From the NCBI GenBank assembly GCA_016861025.1, contig BOKO01000010.1:62001-126000 (forward strand): a stretch of 64,000 bases of DNA. The letters are read 5' to 3'. Positions 22,692-35,879 of the stretch are shown here, piece by piece. The stretch is from Chloroflexota bacterium. GTDB lineage: Bacteria > Chloroflexota > Anaerolineae > Caldilineales > Caldilineaceae. Both the position numbers and the translations under genes were made by a program. The stretch's first letter is position 1. Each line of letters opens with the position of its first letter. The notes below the pieces were generated by a model, which was not told the origin of the DNA, did not search any database, and was given only the letters and a program-made list of their open reading frames with translations.

Positions 22692-23489
22692 GTGAATAAT
22701 CCCGGTCAAACGGTGTTTCTGAGCATTGTGATCCCTGCTTATAACGAGGAACGTCGTCTGCCGCCCTCGCTGGAAAAAATCGTCGCATATCTGGAGGCGC
22801 AGGAGTACGACAGCGAAATCCTCGTCGTCGAGAATGGCTCCACCGACGCTACGACAGAGGTTGTACAGGCGTTTATCGACGCACACCTGGATACAACCGG
22901 CAAAATTCGGCTGTCGCTTCTGCATAGCAGCCCCGGCAAAGGTGCAGCGGTCAAGCTCGGCATGTTGGCGGCGCAGGGTGAGTATCGTTTTATCTGTGAC
23001 GCAGACCTTGCCATGCCCATCGAGGAGATCGGCAAATTCCTGCCGCCAGTCCATGCTGCGGATGCGTTCGACATTGCAATTGCCAGCCGCGAACTGCCCG
23101 ACGCCGTCCGCTACAATGAACCGACCTATCGCCACGTGATGGGACGCGTCTTTAATTTCCTGGTGCGGCTGTTAGCTGTGCCTGGCATCCAGGACACCCA
23201 GTGTGGGTTTAAGATGTTTACGCGTGAAGCCGCGTTGCAGCTCTTTCCATTGCAACGCATCGACGGGTGGGGCTTCGATGTCGAGGTGCTTTACATTGCA
23301 CGACGTCATGGGTTGCACCTGATCGAAGTGCCAATCAACTGGTATTACCAGGAAGACAGCCGCGTGCGCCCGGTGCATGACACGATCAACATGGTGCGCG
23401 AACTGCTTAAGATTCGCCGCAACGGTCGCGATGGCTTATATGATGCGCCGGCCCCGCAGCCCACCACCGACGAGTTGCCTGCGGTCTGA
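22692..23489 (+). CDS. GT2 glycosyltransferase, dolichyl-phosphate beta-glucosyltransferase (ALG5)-like
   Basis: 265 aa. LSIVIPAYNEERRLPPSLEKI, ILVVENGSTDAT, SSPGKGAAVKLGMLAAQGEYRFICDADLAMP (the DAD metal-binding motif) and DTQCGFKMFTREAA are characteristic of ALG5/DPM-type GT-A enzymes. They put glucose or mannose from a nucleotide sugar on a polyprenyl phosphate at the inner membrane face, making a donor for extracytoplasmic glycosylation. GTG at 22692 has AAGGA 7 nt upstream and is preferred over TTG 22686. The convergent CPBP gene ends 4 nt away without a terminator. Confidence 0.9.
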   Translation: MNNPGQTVFLSIVIPAYNEERRLPPSLEKIVAYLEAQEYDSEILVVENGSTDATTEVVQAFIDAHLDTTGKIRLSLLHSSPGKGAAVKLGMLAAQGEYRFICDADLAMPIEEIGKFLPPVHAADAFDIAIASRELPDAVRYNEPTYRHVMGRVFNFLVRLLAVPGIQDTQCGFKMFTREAALQLFPLQRIDGWGFDVEVLYIARRHGLHLIEVPINWYYQEDSRVRPVHDTINMVRELLKIRRNGRDGLYDAPAPQPTTDELPAV

Positions 23490-23493
23490 CCGA

Positions 23494-24243
23494 TCAGCCG
23501 ACCCTATAGTTCTCCCTTGTCTTCAGCAACCGCATTGCCAGCCCAAGCTGTATAAAATTGGCGACATAGTGGGCGACGATCGGCGCCAGCAGACTCTGCT
23601 CGGTTAGAAAGAGCGCTCCCAGCACAACGCTTGCCAGCCCGGCGCCGATGATCCCTGCCGCGCCCTGCGGCAGGTGCATTGCTCCAAAAAGCACACTCAC
23701 ACCAAACACCAGCGCCTCGACAGGAGCCAACGGCGACAGACCGCCGATCAGCAGGCTGCGAAAGAGTAGCTCCTCCAACACAACCACCGGAATCAACGCC
23801 AGCCCAATCCGAAATAGTTCACCAGTTGAACGTGGAGCCACCATCTCAACAAATTGTGACGCAACAAATCGCTCTCCAGTCTTATGCATCACCAACTGAG
23901 AAAAGCCGAAGAGACCAGCCGCCAATACGCCGCCGACAAGCAGTCCGATCAGCATCTGACGCAGCGGTGTCGGTGCAACCCAACCCAACACGGTTCGGTC
24001 AAGTCCACTCAACAGCCCTAATCCGATGCACATCGCAATCAGCGCCAGCCGCAAAAGCATGTCGGCGCGGTCGAGCAGCGGGTTGTGCAGCGGGCGCCAA
24101 CGCCGCAGCAATTGCGCCGTAGCGAAGGTCGAGTAGGCAATGAAGCTGGTCATCGCCAACAAACTAAGCAAAAATAGTGTATATCGATCCATTGCTGCGC
24201 CCAGCCACCACACCGCCGATCTTTGCCCTTTCGTCAGAATCAT
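23494..24243 (-). CDS. CPBP-family intramembrane glutamic metalloprotease (CAAX/Abi)
   Basis: About 249 aa, 7-8 helices. The diagnostic motifs are present: VVVLEELLFRSLL (EExxxR), VSVLFGAMHLPQG (FxxxH) and LLAPIVAHYVANF (HxxxN). The family includes Rce1-like CAAX proteases and bacteriocin-immunity or anti-sigma processing enzymes; the substrate here is unknown. The frame is open to 24339, but the residues before 24243 do not look like membrane-protein sequence, so ATG 24243 (MILTKG) or ATG 24192 (MDRYTLF) is likelier. No Shine-Dalgarno is obvious at either. Confidence 0.88.
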   Translation of the reverse strand: MILTKGQRSAVWWLGAAMDRYTLFLLSLLAMTSFIAYSTFATAQLLRRWRPLHNPLLDRADMLLRLALIAMCIGLGLLSGLDRTVLGWVAPTPLRQMLIGLLVGGVLAAGLFGFSQLVMHKTGERFVASQFVEMVAPRSTGELFRIGLALIPVVVLEELLFRSLLIGGLSPLAPVEALVFGVSVLFGAMHLPQGAAGIIGAGLASVVLGALFLTEQSLLAPIVAHYVANFIQLGLAMRLLKTRENYRVG

Positions 24244-24672
24244 GGTAGCATAAAGACAATTGAGAAGGCGATATGTCTTCTCCATGAAAGGGGCGAAAAC
24301 AACGACGTTTTCGCTCTTTTTCTTCAGGCCGCCTCTCACGCAGCCAATGAAAAATCAGCCTCGCAACAGGAATTCAACAGACCTGAAACTTGGCGACGTA
24401 TACTAAGCTTCGCTGTCCAAAAAGCGCTACTATTTCTTGGAAGATCGCACCAGGTAATTGCTTTCGACGAGAATTCCAGTGGTCTCAAGGGACGAACCAG
24501 ACCAAACCAAATGACATTTGTCCCTACACGCATCCAATATTTCGGTTCACAATGTCATTCACATGATTCGATGTGATGGTGCAATTGCCGCCTTCGAGCC
24601 AGGGCAACCCAACCACCAACATCAACATAATGATGCCGGATTTTTGACAGACCCAAAACAGGAGGTCAGAAC
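24244..24672. promoter_or_regulatory. Intergenic region upstream of etfBA with an 18-nt dyad
   Basis: No convincing gene lies in this 429-nt gap. It is more AT-rich than the flanks. At 24559-24576 there is a perfect dyad TCACAT-GATTCG-ATGTGA, about 97 nt before the etfB start, with TTCACAATGTCA just before it. No clear -35/-10 pair is visible; CATAAT near 24627 is the best -10 candidate. A role as an operator is inference. Confidence 0.4.
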
Positions 24673-25449
24673 GTGAAAGTAGCTGTTCTTGTCAAACAGA
24701 CGCCGGACACAGCCGAACTGCCCAAAGTCTCGGCCGAGGATGTCCGCAGCGGCAAGGTCAAAGCCACCATGGTGATCAATCCGTGGGACGAGTTTGCCGC
24801 CGAAGAAGCCATACTTTTGGGCGACCGCTACGATGTCGATTCGGTGGCGATCAGCATGGGTTCGCCCGACGCCGTCGATGCGCTGAAGCACGCGTTGGCA
24901 ATGGGCGTCGGCGCGGCGGCGTTGGTCGACAGCAGCGACATCAGCGGCGGCGACATGTGGACGACCTCGTCGGCGCTGGCGGCGGCGGTCAAAGCCGAGG
25001 GCGCCGAACTGGTGATTACAGGCAAGCAGAGCGTCGACGACAACAGCGGCGCGGTCTATGCCGGCGTTGCCGCCAAACTGGGCTGGCCCCTGGTCAGCGC
25101 CGTCACCAAAGTCGTCGATATCTCCAACGGTCAGATTACGGTCGAGCGGATGGTCGAGGGAGCGCAAGAGACGATCAGCGTTTCGTTGCCAGCAGTGATC
25201 AGCGTGGTCAAAGAGATCAACGAGCCGCGTTATCCCAGCTTTATGGGGATTCGCAAGGCAGCCAAAGCCAACATTCCGGTCACGCCAGCCGCCAACCTGG
25301 GCGTTGCCTCGGGCAGCGGCAAGACACAGTGGACAAATATTCGCAAGCCAGAAGAACGCAAGACCAAATGCGTCATCATTGATGGCGCCACTGTTGAAGA
25401 AAAAGCCGCCAAACTGGTCGATGCGCTGATGGCCGAAAAGGTGATATAG
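24673..25449 (+). CDS. etfB: Electron transfer flavoprotein, beta subunit
   Basis: 258 aa. KVAVLVKQTPDTAELPKV, VINPWDEFAAEEAILL, ITGKQSVDDNSGAVYAGVAAKLGWP and LPAVISVVKEINEPRYPSFMGIRKA (AMP-binding loop and recognition loop) are typical of EtfB. With EtfA it forms a heterodimer that takes electrons from acyl-CoA and other flavin dehydrogenases. GTG start with GGAGG 7 nt upstream. No partner dehydrogenase or ETF:quinone oxidoreductase is adjacent. etfA follows by 11 nt. Confidence 0.97.
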   Translation: MKVAVLVKQTPDTAELPKVSAEDVRSGKVKATMVINPWDEFAAEEAILLGDRYDVDSVAISMGSPDAVDALKHALAMGVGAAALVDSSDISGGDMWTTSSALAAAVKAEGAELVITGKQSVDDNSGAVYAGVAAKLGWPLVSAVTKVVDISNGQITVERMVEGAQETISVSLPAVISVVKEINEPRYPSFMGIRKAAKANIPVTPAANLGVASGSGKTQWTNIRKPEERKTKCVIIDGATVEEKAAKLVDALMAEKVI

Positions 25450-25460
25450 GAGACGAACCC

Positions 25461-26441
25461 ATGTCTGTATTGGTTTGGATTGAACAAAGCAACAATGGGC
25501 CGGTTCCCAATTCCTTCGAGGTGTTGGGCAAGGCGAAAGAGATCGCAACGGCAATGGGTGTGAAGACAGTGGCAGCGGTTGTCGGTGGGGATGCAGCGAT
25601 TGCCGAGACTGTGCGCGCCTATGGCCCCGACACTGTCCTCACCCTCACCAGCCCGGCGCTCGCCAGCTACCGTTTGAGCGGCTATGTCGCCGCATTGCGC
25701 AAAGCGGTCGAGGCTGCCGGCGCCACTGTCGTGCTGATGGCCGCCACCGTGCGCGGGCGCGAGATCGCCGCCACCTTGGCGAGCCAGCTTGACGCCGGCT
25801 ACGCCCCCGACGCCGTCGATCTGCGCGTCGAGGGCGGCAAGTTGATCGCGGTGCGCTCGATCTACTCGAACAACATTCTGGCCGACGTTACTTTCAGCAG
25901 CCCGGTGCAGGTGGTCAGCGTGCGTCCACGCTCCTTCCCTATGCCGGAGCCAGGTGCAGCCAGCGGTGAAGTCAAAGCCGTCGATCCTGGCTTGAGCGAA
26001 AGCGACATCAAAGAGAAGGTCGTCGACGTCAAGTCGACCGACACCGGCGAAGTTAGCCTGACCGACGCATCGATTATCGTCTCCGGCGGACGCGGCGTTG
26101 CGCAAGACCCGGCAAAAGGCTTCGAGCTGGTGACGCAACTGGCAAACGTGCTCGGTGCAGCCGTCGGCGCCAGCCGTGCGGCCGTCGATGCGGGCTACAT
26201 TCCCTACAAACATCAGGTTGGTCAGACCGGCAAGACCGTCAAGCCCGACCTGTACATCGCGGCAGGCATCAGCGGCGCCATCCAGCATCTGGCGGGCATG
26301 GGCGGCAGCAAGTTGATTGTCGCCATCAATAAAGACGCCGAAGCGCCGATCTTCGAGAAGGCGAACTATGGCATCGTCGGCGACCTCTATCAGGTGTTGC
26401 CGGCGCTGACCGCCGAATTCAAAAAGCGGCTGGGCAAGTAG
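25461..26441 (+). CDS. etfA: Electron transfer flavoprotein, alpha subunit
   Basis: 326 aa. The N-terminal domain (LVWIEQSNNGPVPNSFEVLGKA) and the FAD domain IIVSGGRGVAQDPAKGFELV, GASRAAVDAGYIPYKHQVGQTGKTV, LYIAAGISGAIQHLAGM, IVAINKDAEAPIFEKANYGIVGD are all conserved. It binds FAD and pairs with EtfB. Ribosome site AGGAGA precedes the ATG. Its 3' end is followed within 13 nt by REP copy B, whose 24-bp hairpin could end or stabilise the transcript. Confidence 0.97.
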   Translation: MSVLVWIEQSNNGPVPNSFEVLGKAKEIATAMGVKTVAAVVGGDAAIAETVRAYGPDTVLTLTSPALASYRLSGYVAALRKAVEAAGATVVLMAATVRGREIAATLASQLDAGYAPDAVDLRVEGGKLIAVRSIYSNNILADVTFSSPVQVVSVRPRSFPMPEPGAASGEVKAVDPGLSESDIKEKVVDVKSTDTGEVSLTDASIIVSGGRGVAQDPAKGFELVTQLANVLGAAVGASRAAVDAGYIPYKHQVGQTGKTVKPDLYIAAGISGAIQHLAGMGGSKLIVAINKDAEAPIFEKANYGIVGDLYQVLPALTAEFKKRLGK

Positions 26442-26454
26442 TTCGGTGGCATGC

Positions 26455-26507
26455 GTAGGTCATCGCCTCCGGCGTGACATTGCGTTACGCCGGAGGCGAT
26501 AACCTAC
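26455..26507. repeat. REP-like palindrome, copy B (best-conserved copy)
   Basis: 24-nt arms, GTAGGTCATCGCCTCCGGCG+TGAC (26455-26478) and its partner (26484-26507), separated by 5 nt (ATTGC), with two mismatches that remain G-U pairs in RNA. It is located directly after etfA, so it can act as a hairpin in the etfBA mRNA. It has no T run, so it is not a typical terminator. A degenerate half-copy (GAGGCGATGACC) lies near 26550. Confidence 0.88.
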
Positions 26508-26606
26508 AACTGTCTCCATTCCCCGAATGTAAAGACGCCCTGTAGCAGCAGAGGCGATGACCACTCCCTTCCACAATCGAACACAGCACCTGCGCTTGCT
26601 CTGTCA

Positions 26607-26636
26607 TTGCGAATCTGCCGCCCTCGGTGCTATACT
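26607..26636 (+). promoter_or_regulatory. Promoter of the SsnA-type amidohydrolase gene
   Basis: TTGCGA (26607-26612), an 18-nt spacer and TATACT (26631-26636), about 35 nt of leader before ATG 26678. Confidence 0.55.
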
Positions 26637-26677
26637 CCTGCTGTCCGAACCAATCGTTGAGAAGGGCGCCAGCGATC

Positions 26678-28015
26678 ATGATCATTCACCATGCAACAAT
26701 ATTGACCTGCAACCAATCCAACGAGATCATCGCCAACGGCGCAGTTCGCTACATCGATGGCGTGATCGACGCAATGGGCGACAGTCAACGCATTCTGGAG
26801 CAGTTCCCCGACGACGAACGATGGGATGCGGACGGCATGCTCCTCATGCCCGGTCAAATCTGTGCGCACACGCACTTTTATGGCGCGTTTGCACGGGGGA
26901 TGTACATTCCCGGCCTGCCAGCCAAAGATTTTCCTGAAATTCTCCAAAACCTATGGTGGAAACTGGATAAGGCGCTTGATCTGGACGGCGTGCGCAGCTC
27001 GGCGGAAGTCTGTCTGGTCGATGCGATTCGCAACGGCGCGACGACGCTGATCGATCACCACGCCAGTCAACGCGCCATCGACGGCAGCCTCGATGTGATT
27101 GCCGATGCCGTGTTGCGCAGCGGTCTGCGCGCTGCGCTTTGCTACGAAGTGACCGACCGCGACGGTCCCGACGCGGCGCAGGCTGGCATTCGCGAAAATG
27201 TGCGTTTCCGACAATGGGTTGAATCATCGACAGCGACGCATCAGGGGCGACTGGCGGCGACGTTCGGGCTACACGCCAGCCTTACTCTTTCCAACGAGAC
27301 GTTGACAAAGTGCGCCGCTGAGTCCAACCGCTTCCACATTCACGTAGCCGAACATCCTGCCGACGAATACGACAGCCTGCAAAAATCGGGCAAGCGCGTT
27401 GTAGAGCGTCTGCACGATTTCGGCGTCACCGGGCCACAGAGCATCATGGCGCATTGCATCCACATCGACGCATGGGAGATGGCGCTGCTCGACGAAACCC
27501 AAACCTTTGTCACCCACCAGCCGCGTTCCAACATGAACAACGCGGTCGGCGCTGCGGAAATCACGCCGATGCTGCGCCGTGGAATGCCGGTCTGTCTGGG
27601 CAACGATGGCTTCAGCAACGATATGTTCGCCGAAATGAAGGTCGCCGATTTGCTGCAGAAGGCAGCGCACGCCGACCCGCGCTATCTCGGCGCCGATAAG
27701 GTCATGCAAATGGCGGTCGTCAACAATCGGCGGCTGGCGGCGGTTTTCTTTGATCGACCTGTTGGCGCCATAGCTCCCGGCGCCTACGCCGACCTGATCT
27801 TGCTCGATTATCACCCGCCGACGCCGCTGACGCCGGAAAACTTGCCATGGCATATCTTGTTTGGGATTAGCGGAGCGCATGTGCATAGCACGATCGCGCA
27901 AGGCGTCGCCTTGATGCGCAACCGTGAATTGCTTACACTCGATGAAGCGGAGATCGCCGCACGCAGCCAGCGCAACGCCCGTGCGACCTGGGATCGCTAT
28001 TGGGCAATGTTCTGA
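26678..28015 (+). CDS. ssnA: SsnA-type amidohydrolase (ATZ/TRZ family)
   Basis: 445 aa. Metal ligands His64 and His66 are in ICAHTHFYGAFARGM; further ligands are in FHIHVAEH, IMAHCIH and CLGNDGFSND. The pattern TLIDHHAS, THQPRSNMNNAVG and the LLDYHPPTPL...ENLPWHILFG ending match E. coli SsnA closely, better than guanine deaminase or chlorohydrolases. SsnA is linked to selenium-dependent purine/amidine catabolism, but its reaction is not firmly known. The hybrid kinase starts 49 nt later, so the two may be co-transcribed. ATG 26678 is chosen because a promoter lies just upstream and the family begins here. Confidence 0.85.
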   Translation: MIIHHATILTCNQSNEIIANGAVRYIDGVIDAMGDSQRILEQFPDDERWDADGMLLMPGQICAHTHFYGAFARGMYIPGLPAKDFPEILQNLWWKLDKALDLDGVRSSAEVCLVDAIRNGATTLIDHHASQRAIDGSLDVIADAVLRSGLRAALCYEVTDRDGPDAAQAGIRENVRFRQWVESSTATHQGRLAATFGLHASLTLSNETLTKCAAESNRFHIHVAEHPADEYDSLQKSGKRVVERLHDFGVTGPQSIMAHCIHIDAWEMALLDETQTFVTHQPRSNMNNAVGAAEITPMLRRGMPVCLGNDGFSNDMFAEMKVADLLQKAAHADPRYLGADKVMQMAVVNNRRLAAVFFDRPVGAIAPGAYADLILLDYHPPTPLTPENLPWHILFGISGAHVHSTIAQGVALMRNRELLTLDEAEIAARSQRNARATWDRYWAMF

Positions 28016-28064
28016 TTCAGACGACCACGTTCCAGCTATTCAAAGACACGGCGCGCCAACAACC

Positions 28065-29318
28065 ATGTCCAGCGAAAACGCACAGTTGCATGCACAAATC
28101 GATACGCTTACTGCGCAACTTGCGCACTATCGTCAACGCGTCGCCGAGTTGACAGCCGCCAATCAGGAATTGGAAAGCGCCGCCAAGATCAAGGACGACC
28201 TGCTTGCCACCATGGGGCATGAACTGCGTACGCCGCTGAATGCCGTGTTGTCGCTGTCACGCATCTTGCAGGAACAGCTTGGTCAAACGTTGAGCGAACG
28301 CCAGCGCGAGTCATTCCGGGTGATCGAGGCGAGCGGACAGCATCTCCTGGAACTGATCAACGATATCCTCGATCTGAGTAAGCTTCAGGCTGGCAAGATG
28401 CTGCTGAAGATCGAGTCGGTCGATGTCGAGCCACTCTGCGCGGCGGCAGTCGACATTGTGCGCCAACCCGCTGAGCAGAAACAGATTCAACTTTCGGTGC
28501 AGCACGACAGCCGTGTGCGCGCAATTCAGGCTGACCAGCTTCGGATCAAACAGGTATTGGTCAACCTGCTGAGCAATGCGGTCAAGTTCACGCCAATGGG
28601 CGGCGCCGTCGGCATCGAGATCACAAGTGACGCCGAACAGGGACAGGCTCGCTTCACAGTTTGGGATACAGGCGTTGGGATTGCAGCCAGCGATCTGCCC
28701 AATCTCTTCAAGCCCTTTGTCCAGATCGAGAACCAGATCGATAATACGGTGCACCAGCCACATGCAGGCACAGGGCTGGGTCTTGCCCTTTCACAGCGGC
28801 TTGTCCGTCAACATGGCGGCGACATTCTGGTCGAGAGCACGCCCGGCGTCGGCAGCAGGTTCACCGTGGTGTTGCCGTGGCGCATGTCGGACGCCCCGAC
28901 GCAGATCGACCAGGCGACGGTTCCTGCATCGGCGCCCCCAATCAACAACCGTCGTCAACTTGTGTTGCTGGCCGAAGACAACGAGGCAAACATCTTTGCG
29001 CTCTCCCAATATCTGGAGATGTATGGCATGCCCGTGATTGTGGCGCGCACAGGCCCGGACGCACTGACGCTGGCGCAAACCGAGAATCCAGGTCTGGTGT
29101 TGATGGATATCAATCTGCCGCGACTCGATGGGCTGGAGGTGATCCGTCGCCTGCGCGCCACCGAAGGCTTTGCCGACCTGCCGATTGCCGTGATCACGGC
29201 GTTGAGCGGCGACAGCGACCGACTGCGCGACTCAGGCGCCAACCACTTTCTGAGCAAACCGATCGATCTGGACAAACTCGATCAACTGCTCGAGCACTAT
29301 TTTGCCAAAACCAACTGA
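28065..29318 (+). CDS. Soluble hybrid histidine kinase / response regulator without a sensor domain
   Basis: 417 aa. Residues 1-45 are a coiled coil (AQLHAQIDTLTAQLAHYRQ ...). Then come the H box MGHELRTPLN (His52), N box QVLVNLLSNAVKF, G1 DTGVGIAASDLPNLFKPF and G2 GTGLGLALSQRLV. A C-terminal receiver domain (residues 300-415) has LLAEDNEANI, phospho-acceptor Asp348 in LMDINLP, a Thr/Ser switch and KP in LSKPID. No membrane helix, PAS or GAF domain is seen, so input must come through the coiled coil or a partner. No cognate output regulator is adjacent. The F420:NADP oxidoreductase begins 13 nt after its stop. Confidence 0.92.
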   Translation: MSSENAQLHAQIDTLTAQLAHYRQRVAELTAANQELESAAKIKDDLLATMGHELRTPLNAVLSLSRILQEQLGQTLSERQRESFRVIEASGQHLLELINDILDLSKLQAGKMLLKIESVDVEPLCAAAVDIVRQPAEQKQIQLSVQHDSRVRAIQADQLRIKQVLVNLLSNAVKFTPMGGAVGIEITSDAEQGQARFTVWDTGVGIAASDLPNLFKPFVQIENQIDNTVHQPHAGTGLGLALSQRLVRQHGGDILVESTPGVGSRFTVVLPWRMSDAPTQIDQATVPASAPPINNRRQLVLLAEDNEANIFALSQYLEMYGMPVIVARTGPDALTLAQTENPGLVLMDINLPRLDGLEVIRRLRATEGFADLPIAVITALSGDSDRLRDSGANHFLSKPIDLDKLDQLLEHYFAKTN

Positions 29319-29331
29319 ACAGGAGAAAGGT

Positions 29332-30000
<669 letters not shown>

Positions 30001-30005
30001 CAATT

Positions 30006-30118
30006 CAGCGATTGAGAGACGAAGGGATTGAGAGATTGGAGATTGGCTGTGCGGCGACGTGGTTGAGACCGAGACGCCATCGAGGGCGAAATCTCTAACC
30101 TCCAATCTCCGGTCTACA
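30006..30118. repeat. Heptad-repeat palindrome (GGAGATT words) after npdG
   Basis: The left arm (about 30006-30045) is built of 7-bp words such as AGAGATT GGAGATT; the right arm (about 30088-30116) is the complement type (CTAACCTCCAATCTCCGGTC). A unique 40-nt core separates them. It fills most of the 142-nt gap between npdG and the trans-sulfuration gene. Confidence 0.75.
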
Positions 30119-30142
30119 CTACTCCCAGAAAGCTCCACGCCT

Positions 30143-31261
<1,119 letters not shown>

Positions 31262-31271
31262 GTCGCCGTTC

Positions 31272-31766
31272 ATGCATATCACCTTTGCGCCGATCACCGA
31301 AGCGGAGGCGCGCACCGTTCTACGTTGGCGCTATCCAGAGATGCCGCTGCTCAACGAGCCGGACGACGAGGAGTTTGAGCGCGACGTAGCTGCATTGTTG
31401 CGCCCGGACTATCACTACTACGCCATCCACGACGAAACCGGGCGGCTGGTCGGGTTCTGCTGTTTCGGCGAGGATGCACAGGTGCCGGGCGGCGACTATT
31501 CGCTTCCTGCGCTCGATGTTGGTTTGGGGCTGCACCCCGACCTGACCGGGCGTGGACTGGCGCACAGCTTTCTGGAGCATATCCTGGCGCACGGTGCGGC
31601 GCTCTTCGAGCCGGAGTTCTTCCGCGCCACCGTCGCCGACATCAATCGTCGTTCGCTGCGCCTATTCGAGGGTGCAGGTTTTTATTATCTACACAGCTTC
31701 ATCAGCGGCGAAGTGCACAACCATCGTTTTCATGTGCTGCTACGCGCTGCAAAGCACGAACTGTAG
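31272..31766 (+). CDS. GNAT-family N-acetyltransferase
   Basis: 164 aa. HITFAPITEAEARTVLRWRY (beta-1/alpha-1), LVGFCCFGEDAQVPGG, the acetyl-CoA binding segment VGLGLHPDLTGRGLAHSFLEHIL (Q/RxxGxG/A position reads DLTGRGLA) and ATVADINRRSLRLFEGAGFYYL are GNAT features. The substrate is unknown. It is co-oriented with and 10 nt from the trans-sulfuration enzyme; a link to amino-acid metabolism is only suggested. REP copy C starts at its stop codon region. Confidence 0.85.
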   Translation: MHITFAPITEAEARTVLRWRYPEMPLLNEPDDEEFERDVAALLRPDYHYYAIHDETGRLVGFCCFGEDAQVPGGDYSLPALDVGLGLHPDLTGRGLAHSFLEHILAHGAALFEPEFFRATVADINRRSLRLFEGAGFYYLHSFISGEVHNHRFHVLLRAAKHEL

Positions 31767-31852
31767 ATCATTTCCTCCGGTGTGACGGAACGTTACGCTC
31801 CATAGATCATGTCACTGCCAAGGCGCCATATCACGCCGGAGGCGATGACCTG
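31763..31852. repeat. REP-like palindrome, composite copy C
   Basis: A first unit has GTAGATCATTTCCTCCGGTG (31763-31782) with a degraded partner (GTTACGCTCCATAGATCAT). A second right arm TCACGCCGGAGGCGATGACC follows at 31831-31850. It looks like one and a half copies of the element at 26455. It lies between the GNAT gene and the tricorn promoter. Confidence 0.75.
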
Positions 31853-31871
31853 CTTTTTCGATGACGACAGT

Positions 31872-31900
31872 TTGTAGACCTTCACGCCGCGCAGTATAGT
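31872..31900 (+). promoter_or_regulatory. Promoter of the tricorn protease gene
   Basis: TTGTAG (31872-31877), a 17-nt spacer and TATAGT (31895-31900), followed by about 70 nt of leader. It begins about 20 nt after the last REP copy C arm. Confidence 0.5.
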
Positions 31901-31978
31901 ATACGGACACTTGCTCTGGGGCGCCGAAATCTATCTGCGCCCCTTCTGTTTCGATGCACGCTGACCAACAAGGATGCC

Positions 31979-35635
<3,657 letters not shown>

Positions 35636-35653
35636 AAGCGCGTTACATTCGGT

Positions 35654-35682
35654 TTGCAAACATTTGAAATGCCCTATATAAT
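35654..35682 (+). promoter_or_regulatory. Promoter of the maltodextrin operon
   Basis: TTGCAA (35654-35659), a 17-nt spacer and a perfect TATAAT (35677-35682). The leader to the malE-like ATG is about 190 nt. Confidence 0.7.
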
Positions 35683-35729
35683 GTCAGTTACGATACCCGT
35701 TAAAGTGATGCGCCGCACGAAAGTACGAA

Positions 35730-35785
35730 ACTTCCTGACTGCGCCCATGACAGATGGAGACCGAGGCGGCCGGACTTCCTGACTG
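35730..35785 (+). repeat. 12-bp direct repeat in the malE leader
   Basis: ACTTCCTGACTG occurs at 35730-35741 and again at 35774-35785, 44 nt apart (about four helical turns), 40-100 nt downstream of the predicted transcription start. It could be a regulator binding pair or an RNA element. No regulator gene is adjacent. Confidence 0.5.
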
Positions 35786-35879
35786 TAGTGTATGCAACTC
35801 TCGGCTACGCCGGGGTTCGCAGAATATCTATGTGGATTTCTGTTCAAAGTCACAGTTGAATTACCAAAAGGAGAGTTCT

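Noticed and set aside
24223..24576. 117-codon plus-strand frame in the gap before etfB
   Set aside because: No ribosome site, no domain, starts inside the CPBP gene region and ends within the dyad; not supportable as a gene.
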